In this document: piece after piece, positions 11,072 through 22,449 of the stretch
How positions within the stretch are numbered: position 1 is the stretch's first letter
How the letters are laid out: every line of letters starts with the position of its first letter
Source of the DNA: Perkinsus olseni
Lineage: Eukaryota > Perkinsozoa > Perkinsida > Perkinsidae
Length of the DNA: 64,000 nt
Reading direction: 5' to 3'
Assembly: GCA_013115135.1 (NCBI GenBank)
Contig: JABANP010000013.1
Location: forward strand, 1-64,000
Position numbers and translations under genes: made by a program
The notes under the pieces: model-generated
Database searches by the model: none
What the model was told of the DNA's origin: nothing
What the model saw: the letters and a program-made list of their open reading frames with translations, nothing else

Positions 11072-13001
11072 TGAAGGAGGAGGAGAAGCAACTGAAGAGC
11101 ACACCCTAATAATTAGGAGATAGACCGACTAATTGCAGATAACCGAATAACGAATGGCAGGCTGTAATGATGTTCAGCTACTAGCCTTTTGTGTGGTGCG
11201 ATATGTCCCGTCACTTGAACCACCAACACACAATTATCTGGTGGACGATTTCGCAGCTTCCCTTCCGTCTTGCCTCAGTTGCAACGACCGAGAAGGAACA
11301 GGAGTGACTCTTTTTGAGACAGTCTGAATCAAGTCTGGTACTTGCGGAGCTAGTATTGAACGACACCAATGCTAGCGATAGAAAATTTGCAAAACTCCTC
11401 TGTTGACTCCGGATCTCTGAATAGATTCCTGAGGAACGGTCGAGCTTGAGTCGGCGCTTACGAATAATTCTGTCGGGAGGGTGATCCGTTTTGGTGCTCT
11501 GAGTGATAAAGCCGGTAGAGGCCTCTGTGGATCAGCCTCCAAGGTTTCGATAAGAGGACTGCACAGAGCCTAGGCCATTCGATAGTAAGTGGACTTAACC
11601 ATTGAGGGTCGTACACTCGTAGGTTCCGCTCACGTATGGGCCAGTACGGTAGCGACTACAGTGTAGAACAACTGTCCGCAGCACAGTAGAGAGCAGCTCC
11701 CCTTGCGGACTATACTATGCAGTATCGACGAATCACCTTCAACCTGTCTTCACGCTCTTGTCGTCGCTAGAGACTCACCTTCTATCTCCCGAGAGCGGCG
11801 CTCCTCATGAAGGGGTGGTGAGGGCGTTGAGAATGACTGGGGCTAGCTCATGATAGCCAGCAAGCATAATCGAAAGGGACCGGCGATGGTCAGCGGAAGA
11901 GCTCCCAGAAAGCCAATTTGCGGAGATCGATCAGCTTCCGTGTACACAAGGCGTTCTGATCCCTGACGACTAGTATACACTTTCAATCCCGCAACCCCGT
12001 CCGAAGAGCCGCCGTCTGAGAGTTCCTCATAAGTAGCCCTGGAAGAGGTACGTTTTCAGAGCTCTCTCGAGCTTCCCATGGGAACCCCTAAGCTGCTATT
12101 CTCACTTTGGTGCGTTATAATTCTGTCGATCGCGTAATCGCTTGCAGCACTTCGAGCACTGTTGTTCCCGTGATTCCTATTATTGGTATCGTGGTTCGTC
12201 GCTGCCAAGGGCATCAGCGCTACTTAACCAGTTTCGGAAACCGTTATCTCAACGTGTTAGTCTGCAATCGAGTTACTGAAGTCGGCTTCACAGGAGCACG
12301 AACGAACAACCAAGAATATTTGAAGCAATCAACATCGTCTACTTATCGTCTGCTAGTGGAGAAGGACTTGCTCGGCGTCATGAGGCCCCAGAAGCGGCTA
12401 AACGAGATAAGTGATGATCCTGAAGACTTCTATACACGTGCAACGTCTTGTTCATTGTAGTGAATAGCCTGGCAACGGCGATCTCGCCTCTCAAAGCAAT
12501 CACTATGAGATAGTGGACTTCCAGCTGGGGCCCCCGAGACGGGAATGGCCGCAAATGCCGCGGAATTGCGCGGCTCAACAATGTCGAACGTCGGTTCGTG
12601 AATGTCCCCTACGATTAACCTCTCTAGTCAACCAGTTACTCATCGCTCATTGGCCTGAGAGTTCGCTGCGCAATGGCGTTTCGAATTGTTAGTGTCGCCA
12701 AGGAAGATTCTACTGCTCCGCTACGATCCCCCTATCCGATTACACAGACCCTTCTCGTTGACTCAGACACGAGTCAATGCAATAAAGAACATCTTACTGT
12801 AGGCATTTAAAGGCTTGCACTCCGAGAACCTTGCTCGACGGACGCAGCAAGCCAGTTCTAGTGCTTTGCTAAAAAGACTTCCAACTCAACAACTGAATGA
12901 TCACTTACTAAAAGATGAGATTACGATTTCACGTCAATTTGAGTTCTAAAAGCTACGAGATCAATAGCAAGTAATCAAGAGTAGGTCATCCTCAAGTCAA
13001 A
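11072..13001. other. Intergenic between carbonic anhydrases 2 and 3, largely duplicated
   Basis: No supported gene. The right flank of copy 2 (11072 to about 11960) is a diverged copy of the right flank of copy 3 (14028 to about 15000). The stretch 12110-13001 is copied at 17740-18605. Short frames inside are not conserved between the copies, so they are unlikely to code. Confidence 0.6.
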
Positions 13002-14183
13002 TTAAATAGTAAACCCGGTCGTATAGGGAGAGCACATAACGGGTTCGAGCACGGAATCATCACAAGTGTCGGACTCAGTAGGTTGGAAGCAATAACCATC
13101 ATCCTTATGATAGAGACCATAACATACTCCATTGCCTTTACAGTAAGAGCCGTACTTAGAATCACCACAGGATGACAGACCATCACATAGACGATGACAA
13201 TAAAGGTTCACCTCCTCCTTCAAGCCTTCGGTTATATAAATCTTACGACCGTTCAATGGTTGAGCATCTCTATAGTTGGGGGCGATGACATCTCCATCGG
13301 GGCCAACAGCAGACCTGAGCATCTTCATCTGATCCTCACTCATTGTCATTGTCGTCTTCGCCACATGCCAAAGAAGATTCTCATCACAGGTAGGTGTGGT
13401 GAGGGAACCATCATAACCAAAGAACTTCGTACCCGCATCCTCGGGGATTAAACCGTACAGGTCGATGGAATCAACAGTGTCGCTACCGGCAATGATGGCT
13501 TCGTGAATCTTCTCAACCTCGGGGTTAAATTCACCAATCTCAAAGAAGACGCCCAAGACAGCCAGGCCACCAGCCTTCCCCTTAGCATCCCCGACACTTC
13601 CATATTTCTCATTGTAATGAACAAAGTGAACTTCCATCGGATAGGCCATACCTTCGAGTAGATGTTCGCTGCCCGACTCGTCGGTCAAACCCCAATGAGC
13701 GTGGAAATGATCCAAAACGAAGGTGTCTTCTTCATACATACGGACGTTACCAATATTGTATTCCTTCTGGTCATCGTCGACTGACACGCTAATACCATAA
13801 TTTGAGATACTCAGACCAGCATCATCAATTGGACCATAATTGATTTGAAGATCTTCCAAGATAACCGACTGGTCGACAGCAGCAGTCTCAATGGATATCG
13901 GTGATTGAGATTTACCCTCGGCACACATACCAGGCCAGGCAGACTGATCATCATAGGACCAATCAGAACCAGTAGCAGCCAATGCGATCTGATACAGACC
14001 GATGGAGGCAACGGCGAGGCACTTCATGGGAGAAGGAGAAACAACTGATGAACACACCCTGACAATCAATAGATGAATCAAATATCTGCTGAGGTCTGAA
14101 CAACGAGCGGTCGGCTGTAATGATGTTCAGCTACTAGCCTTTTGTGTACTGCGGCATGTCCCTTCACTTGAACCACCAACACA
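12110..14183. repeat. Segmental duplication, block 1 (carries carbonic anhydrase 3)
   Basis: This ~2.07 kb block matches 17740-19790 almost base for base at both ends and through the gene. It starts at a shared GTGCGTTATAATTCTGTC and ends inside a shared CACCAACACA. The tandem unit therefore includes ~0.9 kb of 3' flank, the gene and ~150 bp of 5' flank. Confidence 0.8.
13002..14027 (-). CDS. Secreted alpha-carbonic anhydrase, copy 3 (intact, variant active-site segment)
   Basis: 341 residues, one exon, signal peptide present. The start is the ATG in front of the signal peptide; the frame stays open 18 codons further upstream but that extension differs from the other copies. Zinc ligands FHAHWG and EVHFVHYN, the Glu after SGS, and LTTPT are intact. 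A ~40-residue segment before the first zinc motif differs sharply from copies 1 and 2, and the His aligned with the proton shuttle is Tyr (SNYG). The tail has eight cysteines and ends CSPYTTGFTI as in copies 2 and 4. The protein should bind zinc; proton transfer may be altered. Confidence 0.92.
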   Translation of the reverse strand: MKCLAVASIGLYQIALAATGSDWSYDDQSAWPGMCAEGKSQSPISIETAAVDQSVILEDLQINYGPIDDAGLSISNYGISVSVDDDQKEYNIGNVRMYEEDTFVLDHFHAHWGLTDESGSEHLLEGMAYPMEVHFVHYNEKYGSVGDAKGKAGGLAVLGVFFEIGEFNPEVEKIHEAIIAGSDTVDSIDLYGLIPEDAGTKFFGYDGSLTTPTCDENLLWHVAKTTMTMSEDQMKMLRSAVGPDGDVIAPNYRDAQPLNGRKIYITEGLKEEVNLYCHRLCDGLSSCGDSKYGSYCKGNGVCYGLYHKDDGYCFQPTESDTCDDSVLEPVMCSPYTTGFTI

Positions 14184-15788
14184 CAACATTCTGGTGGATA
14201 ATTCCGCGCAGATGAGTGATACCTCTTGCCTTCCGTCTTGCCTCAGTTGCAACGGCCGAGAAGGTACAGGAGCGACTTTTTTGAGGCAGTCTCAGTCGAG
14301 TGTGGAACTTGCGAAGCTAGTATTGAACGACACCAATGCTAGCGATAGAAAAACTGCGATACTCCTCTGTTGGCTCAGGATCTCTGAGTAGATTCCTGAG
14401 GAACGGTCGAGCCTGAGTGGAGGATGATCCGTTTTGGTGCTCTGAGTGATTAGTCCGGTGGAGGCCTCTGTGGATCAGCCTCGAAGGTTTCGAAAAGAGG
14501 ACTGCACAAAGCCTAGGCCATTCGATGGTAAGTGGACTGAACCATTGAGGGTGGTATATCCGCTCATGTATGGGCCAGTACGGCAGCGGCTACAGTGTAG
14601 AACAACTGTCCGCAGCACAGTAGCAGCTCCCCTTGCGGACTATACTATGCAGTATCGACGAATCAACTCTAACCTGTCTTCACGCTCTTGTGGCCGCTAG
14701 AGACTCACCTTCTACCTCCCGAGAGCGGCGCTCCTCATGAAGGGGTGGTGAGGGCGTTGAGAATGACTGGGACTAGCCCATGATAGCCAGCAAGCGTAAT
14801 CGAGAGGGACCGACGATGGCTAGCAAGAGATCTCAGAGAGAACTCGCAGAGATCAGCTTCCGCGTACACAAAGACGTTCCGAACACTGACGACTATCGTA
14901 AAACTCCAACCCTGCAACCCCGTCCCAAGAGCCACCGTCTGAGAGATCCTCATAAGTGGCCCTAGAAGGGGCATATTCCTCCAGAGCTCTCTCGAGCTTC
15001 CCACTGCAACACCTAAGCTGTCATTCTCGCTGTAATGGTTTATTCCTGTATCATCAAAGTGATGTTCTTTCTGGCCCTCATGGCTTGCCGCGGATATCTC
15101 TCCTAGCTCCGACCTTAATAGCGGAACCCTTGGATTCGATCTTCCTGATGACTACTATTGCAAGCGTCTTTGATATCCTACGGAGATTGCTGCTGTGACT
15201 CCCTCAAAAGGATGTGACTGGGGAGAGTTCCCCCACAGTACTACATTAAGTCCGCGATGAGAGTCGCACTTCGGGTGAGAGCATCCAATCAAAACAACGT
15301 CCACGCCACCTGGCCTAGGTGTTGACGGTGGGAGTATAGCTTAATATACAGCGCTGCTTCCTCGCGACACCCGCCGGGGCGGCCCTGCTCAACGCTATTC
15401 TGGGGAGACCAGAAGACTCCGCGCAAATTCAGCTTGACGACGTGAAAAGAGAAATAGGTTGGATCTGCAACGTTCTTCTCGGTCTGGTGATCAATCAGAC
15501 TGAGAAGTCGTTGGTTCGGCAGTGAGCCTGTCTCCGCTAGAAGTTCGCCAAGCGTTAATGGTACAGGAGGCCGGCAGGTGCGACTCCATACAAGACTTCG
15601 ATGACTTCTGTCAAAACCAGCTCAAGCGGATCGGGTTGGCAGTGACACTGCACAAAGGAGTGCATGTACAACGATGGCACGGAAGATGAATGAAGATCGA
15701 GCATCATCACACTAAATCAGTGTCACTGACACTTCGAACAACAAAGGGATCGTGTTCTTAGTGGCGAAGACTTTCGACCTGAGGCTGC
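14028..15788. other. Intergenic, carbonic anhydrase 3 to secreted protein
   Basis: The first ~950 bp duplicates the right flank of copy 2. The rest holds no supported gene. Hairpins are visible near 15472-15520 and 15698-15715 (AGTGTCACTGACACT). Confidence 0.5.
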
Positions 15789-16208
15789 TCACTTCCGCAG
15801 GCTTCCCGGGGGGCTAGGGCGCCTACGGAACTCGGTATCTCGACCTTCAAACTGAACGTGGAGACTATCACTAGTTCGGAAAAGTAGCTCCATCAAATCA
15901 CCCTTCTCGAACTTAGCTTCTGGGTAAAGTTGATGGATCATCATATACCAGTGGTGAACCCCCTCCATCGTCTCTGTGAAATCGACATCGTATATATACG
16001 GAGGTATGATCTCCTTTAGGGGGTACGACCAGCTGGTGAAAGCCGGCTTGCCAGGCACCTCGAACGAGAACTTGACTTTGGCCTCCTTGTCTATATCGTA
16101 AGTCATGGTGAATTTGCCGCCATCGTGAACGAACTTGCCAGTGGGGGGCGCGCTTGTAGTTGCCAGAACTTGAGCCACTAGCAACCAAGTAGAGAGAAAG
16201 CTTACCAT
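15789..16208 (-). CDS. Small secreted protein, family unknown
   Basis: 139 residues. The start is the ATG just before VSFLSTWLLVAQVLA, a clear signal peptide; an upstream in-frame methionine would put a charged, proline-rich stretch ahead of it. The mature part is short, with alternating polar and hydrophobic residues suggesting beta strands, few cysteines and a basic C-terminus. I do not recognise a domain. In size and architecture it resembles the secreted protein at 42878-43252, but sequence similarity is weak. Confidence 0.65.
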   Translation of the reverse strand: MVSFLSTWLLVAQVLATTSAPPTGKFVHDGGKFTMTYDIDKEAKVKFSFEVPGKPAFTSWSYPLKEIIPPYIYDVDFTETMEGVHHWYMMIHQLYPEAKFEKGDLMELLFRTSDSLHVQFEGRDTEFRRRPSPPGSLRK

Positions 16209-18605
16209 TTTGAAAGGGGGAGGGGGTGATGGTCGTAGAGAAAGCAACTCTTGTAGCCGAATAAGGCAAGCAAAACCTCACAGCTTTTCGTTGGTCTGTA
16301 GCTCACATAACGAATCGATCATTCCTACTGTACTCGAGGGCTTTGTGCGGGGCACCACATGCCTCCTCTGCGCACCGAGCAGACGAACCCACCTAACCAC
16401 TAGTTCTTGGGCTAACTGAACGAAAGGTGCGGGGGAACACATAGCATAACGATCAAATATCATCGAAGCGCATGCGTACGCCTCACAATATCTTACGACA
16501 CTTTAGTGTAGGAAATTAATAAGGGACAGAGAACAATGATGGAAGTTGTGCGGAGTGCGCTGCCCACGCTACCAAGTTGGTAGTTGGTAGTACCAACAGA
16601 GACAGCAGCACAAAGACAGTAATTGTTGCCCTCGAGCCGCATGCGGATCCTTAGGGTCGCGTTACCGCACTGAGGAACCGCTCTCGTGATCCCACATCGG
16701 GATTCTCTCTGCGTAAGTAAAATTAGGTGGTGATGCTGACAACGAGTCAGATTAAAATACTCGGAGCAACATGCAAGGTTCGTGCTACTGATTCTTGACT
16801 TGAGTAAGAGTATTCAGTCGCGATGCTGATTGATGATGCTTGATGCGTATCAGCGACTAATGCAGATTCGTGATGGAAAGACGCGCTCGCGTGAGCAACT
16901 CCTTAGATGTCTGTGTGATTAATCTGCCGGTAGAGTACTTCACCTGAGTCGAGATTTTTTACGCTGATTCTTGAGTATCGTTCTCTTGTGCGCCAAACGC
17001 GCGTGGCGCAAATCACTTTTCTTACTTAAGAACCTCATGCATTTTCACAGTGAAAATTTCATTCCACGAGTCACATCAAATTTACGCGTAAAAACGCGAA
17101 GATTCAGAAGCGGGAGGTTCTCTTCGCGACGCTCATGGGTGATTCAACGGCTTGAATCTTGCAATCTTCGGCTTCTGGGATTCCACACGAGGCCTCAAAC
17201 TGTTACAGAGCGTCGATTATCAATGGTTGGATAGTGATTGGTGATGCGACTATAAAATGCCGTAAAGAAGCGGTGGCCTAGGCAGGAACCGGGGACCCAG
17301 ACACGCAACGGAGTAGATAGCTGATTGCAATTGGCATGTTTCGCATCTGGGTCTGAGTATTTCTGAGTGATTCTGAAATGAAAATCAGCTTCAAATTGTG
17401 ACTGTGACTCACAATCTGTCAGTAAGTAATCAGATACAAGATGCAAAGCTCTCCGGTATGATGCAGGATGATTGCCCGAGATTCATATCTCAGTGAAAAA
17501 TCCATGCTTGAGTACTGAAAGATATTTTACTCTGCATCACTCCGAAAAACCAGATTCGCTTACAGCCCCTGTTCACATCATCTGCGCTGCGCAGCTTAGA
17601 GTCGAGCCTAAGGGGTTCCAATGTGCAAGCCTGTAGAAGCTGGTCAAGACCCGCAGAAATCAGGACATTCGGAGACAGTCTCCGCGAACCTTGCGCGGAG
17701 GGACGTGATTTTCCTCGTTAGAGTTTGTGCAGAGTTACCGTGCGTTATAATTCTGTCCATTGCGCCATCCCTTGCAGCACTTCGAGCACTGTTGTTCCCG
17801 TGATTCCTATTATTGGTATCGTGGTTCATCGCTGCCAAGGGCATCAGCGCTACTTCGCCAGTTTCGGAAACCGTTATCCCAAAGGGTTAGTCTGCAATTG
17901 AGTTACTGAAGTCGGCTTCACAGGAGCACGAACGAACAACCAAGAATATTTGAAGCAATCAACATCGTCTACTTATCGTCTGCTAGTGGACAAGGACTTG
18001 CTCGGCGTGATGAGGCCCCAGAAGCGGCTAAACGAGATAAGTGATGATTCTGAAAACTTCTGTACGCGTGCAACGCCTTGTTCATTGTAGTGAATAGCCT
18101 GGCAACGGCGATCTCGCCTCTCAAAGCAATCACTATGAGATAGTGGACTTCCAGCTAGGAGCCCGCGAGACGGGACTCAACGCAAATGCCGCGGAGTCGC
18201 GACGCTCAATAATGTCTACGATTAATCTAGCTAGTCAACCATCATCTCATCGCTCATTGGCCTGAGAGTTCGCTGCGCAATGGCTTGGTTAATGGTTAAT
18301 CTCGCCAAGGAAGATTCTGCTGCTCCGCTACGATCCGGCTATCCGATTACACAGACCCTTCTCGTTGGCTCAGACACGAGTCAATGCAATAAAGAACATC
18401 TTACTGTAGGCATTGGAACGGTTGCACTCCGAGAACCTTGCACGGACGCAGCAAGGCAGTTCTAGTGCTTCGCTGAAAAGACTTCCAACTCAACAATTGA
18501 ATGATCACTTACTAAAAGATGAGATTACGATTTCACGTCAATTTGAGTTCTAAAAGCTACGAGATCAATAGCAAGTAATCAAGAATAGGTCATTCTGAAG
18601 TCAAA
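16209..18605. other. Intergenic, secreted protein to carbonic anhydrase 4
   Basis: No supported gene. 17740-18605 is the duplicated 3' flank of copy 4. Several short perfect hairpins occur, for example ATTTTCAC/GTGAAAAT near 17041-17057 and TGCGCC/GGCGCA near 16990-17010. Confidence 0.5.
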
Positions 18606-19790
18606 TTAAATAGTGAACCCGGTCGTGTAGGGAGAGCACATAACGGGTTCGAGCACGGAATCATCACAAGTGTCGGACTCAGTAGGTTGGAAGCAATAAC
18701 CATCATCCTTATGATAAAGACCATAACATACTCCATTGCCTTTACAGTAAGAGCCGTACTTAGAATCACCACAGGATGACAGACCATCACATACACGATG
18801 ACAATAAAGGTTCACCTCCTCCTTCAAGCCTTCGGTTATATAAATCTTACGACCGTTCAATGGTTGAGCATCTCTATAGTTGGGGGCGATGACATCTCCA
18901 TCGGGGCCAACAGCAGACCTGAGCATCTTCATCTGATCCTCACTCATTGTCATTGTCGTCTTCGCCACATGCCAAAGAAGATTCTCATCACAGGTAGGTG
19001 TGGTGAGGGAACCATCATAACCAAAGAACTTTGTACCCGCATCCTCGGGGATTAAACCGTACAAGTCGATGGAATCAACAGTGTCGCTACCGGCCATGAT
19101 GGCTTCGTGAATCTTCTCAACCTCGGGGTTAAACTCACCAATCTCAAAGAAGACGCCCAAGACAGCCAGGCCACCAGCCTTCCCCTTAGCATCCCCGACA
19201 CTTCCGTATTTCTCGTTGTAATGAACAAAGTGAACTTCCATCGGATAGGCCATACCTTCGAGTAGATGCTCGCTGCCCGACTCGTCGGTCAAACCCCAAT
19301 GAGCGTGGAAATGATCCAAAACGAAGGTGTCTTCTTCATACATACGGACGTTACCAATATTGTATTCCTTCTGGTCATCGTCGACTGACACACCAATACC
19401 ATAATTTGAGATACTCAGACCAGCATCATCAATTGGACCATAATTGATTTGAAGATCTTCAAGATAACCGACTGGTCGACAGCAGCGGTCTCAATGGATA
19501 TCGGCGATTGAGATTTACCCTCGGCACACATACCAGGCCAGGCAGACTGATCATCATAGGACCAATCAGAACCAGTAGCAGCCAATGCGATCTGATACAG
19601 ACCGATGGAGGCGACGGCGAGGCACTTCATGGGAGGAGAAGGAGAAGCAACTGAAGAGCACACCCTGACAATCAATAGATGAATCAAATATCTGCTGATG
19701 TCTGAAAAACGAGCGGTCAGGCTGTAATGATGTTCAGCTACTAGCCTTTTGTGTACTGCGGCATGTCCCGTCACTTGAACCACCAACACA
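17740..19790. repeat. Segmental duplication, block 2 (carries carbonic anhydrase 4)
   Basis: Partner of 12110-14183. The similarity stops abruptly at about 19790, in the 5' flank of copy 4, marking the duplication breakpoint. Confidence 0.8.
18606..19630 (-). pseudogene. Alpha-carbonic anhydrase, copy 4 (one-base deletion)
   Basis: Closest to copy 3 and sharing its variant segment, including Tyr at the presumed proton-shuttle position. Zinc ligands and the eight-cysteine tail are intact. Near 19460 one C is missing compared with copy 3 (GATCTTCAAG versus GATCTTCCAAG). This separates the signal peptide and first ~45 residues from the catalytic domain. A single homopolymer deletion could be real or an assembly error; correcting it would give a full-length gene. 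Confidence 0.8.
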
Positions 19791-19871
19791 GCTTTTGCAA
19801 CACTTGCTCAAATTCTTGAGAATTAGTCTGCTGCGCTAGAGATGTATCCTCTCTCGTGTTTCGTACCGCGA

Positions 19872-20650
19872 TCAACCAACAAGATACTCCTCAAGTTCAA
19901 CTGACAAACTGCCAACTCCATAACAATAATACACCAGGGACTCTAAACCTGGTCTAGCAATGCCTTCGAGAACACGTTCAAAGACAACCTCCAATCTATT
20001 CAAGAGACGAAGCAAAGGAGCTTCTTGAAACAACCTGTTCGGCCTCCAGTGCCAGTGCCGGATGAACGGAACACAACCCTTCTGTCCCCCAATTATTGAC
20101 AACCCAAGCCCTAACGACTCTGTAAGAAACTCCGTAACGCGCTGATCAAGCCTTCGCGAGATTAGCGTCATCATCCCGTTTGATAGTTGTGCTTCTTACA
20201 TCCTCTACTTCAGTACTCTGCCGAGCCGCCAGGGACTCTCTCCACCTGACGGAGTAACAACCTTCCGTGAAGAAGAAAACATCATCATCGTTACTTCACC
20301 GAAGATGCCATCCACCATTCAATCTCGGTGCCGTGGCGCGTCGCTCCGCTGATGGCCTTCTCTCGAACAGCATCTCTCAGCATCATGGACACGTCAAGGG
20401 ACAGCGGCGTTGTGTGCAGGACGTCATTCAGCCCCGGGTAGGACTGAGGCCATGACGCTAGAGAACATCTCCGTGGTAACCTGGGGCTCACTATAAGTCG
20501 CCTGCCGTTGTCGTACGCAGCCTCCGACTTCTCATCTTCGGGCGTGATGAAGGGTACGCATGGGCCGTCGAAGGACGCTGAATCGTGCGTCTGGGGGATG
20601 GCAAAGTTGAGCCTGATGGAGTGCCATCACCCGTCGAATACCGTCAGGAG
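19872..20650 (-). CDS. Uncharacterised multi-exon protein (C-terminal exons)
   Basis: Several minus-strand frames look like consecutive exons with plausible splice sites: about 20622-20498 (contains FAIPQTHDSAS and ends at GTGAGC), 20457-20294 (starts after CTCTAG, contains DVSMMLRDAVREKA and EIEWWMASSVK), and the end at 20174-19872 (contains RLDQRVTEFLTESLG and LEEYLVG). Composition is protein-like and helical at the end. I do not recognise the family. Further exons probably lie in 20700-22400, where frames are short and Ser/Arg-rich. A sequence like the dispersed GCGGAGCGA motif lies inside one of these exons (20337-20350). Confidence 0.4.
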
Positions 20651-22449
20651 GAGTATCCGAGGTCGAAGCCTTACACCGGCAAAATTTGAGGCGCATGGCC
20701 GCTGTCCTCATGGGGCAAATTGGCGGAGATTATTTCTTCCAACTTGGCGAGCTGAGACGAGCATGGTTCATGCGGCCGCGGGGAGACAGGCCGCTACCTC
20801 CTTCGACGAGCACACAACAGCGACGACCACATCGACCACGCTGAGCAGCCATCGGACTATCGCATTCTGGGCGGTATCATGGTCAGAGTGATGGCCTCCT
20901 CGACGCTCTCTACCAGTACCATTACTGGCCGCGGTATCTCTCTGTGAGGAGAGCAAGCTGATACCGACAGGATCCAGAACCTGAGGCCAGACCTCTGTGC
21001 CTGTGAGCCCCTCCCGTCTTGGTCACACTCCACCCGCCGTGGTCGAGGCACGAGGCGAAGAGTCATGAGAACGATAGATCGACGATGATCCCCTCGCGTG
21101 AGTCTTCGCACTTCGGCACCATAAAGTGCCCTTTCCCGACGAAAACACCCTCATCCGTACAATGATCCGATCCAGCGTGAGCCACGCATCCACTCCTCTC
21201 ACGGTTCTCTTCCCCGTAGCCGAGCGTGGCCTACCATGGGGGTACTCGTAAATCGGCGCTCGAGTATTGGTCGGACCACTTAAGATGGTTCAGTACCGTA
21301 CCTAGCACTACTGTCCATGATGACCCACCCCCGGCGATGTCACTCACTTTTGCCGGCCCCCGGATGAAGACTCAGTGCGGTGACAACTAGGTAGTTCCTA
21401 TTCTTCGTCAACACTTTGTCGATCGGGGACGTGAACTTAAATTCCACCTGCCATAGGAGCATACCAACTTTTCCCCAAATCGCCGCGAGCCTCACACTAG
21501 GAGATTCCCCTCGCCTGTTGATCGACCCAGATCCTTTGCCATGTCTCGCCGGCCCCCCGGGGTAAGTAACCTCCGCAATATGAAAGACATCGCTCGCCCT
21601 AGCCGCCTGATGGAGAGTCGGCGGCGGCTGCTGCGAGGGTGTCTCCATAGGAGGCGGTGGGGAACTAAGCCAACAGTCGAAGCAACTCCATCAGCACCTC
21701 CGTCACCTTGGGGGGATGGCCGCTGCTGCTGCGGACGATGTCTCTTCCCCTTCTACTATCGAGGCGCTCTGGCTGGGTATGGATCGCTCCTCCGACAGCT
21801 CGCCTGAGCAAAAAGATACTCTTCGCGACAGCACTGCGGTCGTACTGGCAGCTTCCCGCTGCGATCGGTGTTTGATTCTGGTGATCTGCGACGACGGGCC
21901 CGCGGCAGGCTCCTCTGGGCGGTTACGTCGCAGTATCGTTTTGGGACCGAGACCCTTCCCCAAGTTGGAAGGAAATGGTGAACGCCTGAGGGAATGATAA
22001 GCCCTCAAGGCATGTGCCCCAGCCTACCTTGACTCTGTAATCGGCTCAGCATCATCATCACCAGGCTCCGAGGATGAGGGCGGCGGCGGCATCGAAAAAC
22101 ATCCACGGGTGCTAATGTCGTGTCGTTCGCCCCTCCCAACGCAAGCAGATGGAAGACAGAAACTCATGTTGCTTCGTCAGGGCAGCCCTCGGACGGAAAG
22201 GCGAGGAAGCCCCCGACCCTCCGCTGAATGTCTACCTGAAGTCTACGGGTACCCGGTTAAATAGGGCCTTGCACGTACCATCTCTTTCTCAAATCTTCGA
22301 CACTCGTCGAGTCGATCTTGAAGGAAGCCCGGGAGTTTCTCCCTACCAGAGCAAACACACCGCAGTACGGTCTCGTCATTGAGAAGAGGCATAAAACCAT
22401 CGGACGAGTACACAATGCCGGTCGAAGAGAGGGTTCAACTTCCCACTAG

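Noticed and set aside
6083..19055. Recurring 85-93 residue plus-strand frame starting MTIKVHLLLQAFGYINL opposite each carbonic anhydrase
   Set aside because: It is the antisense shadow of the conserved CA domain and is conserved only because the CA sequence is.
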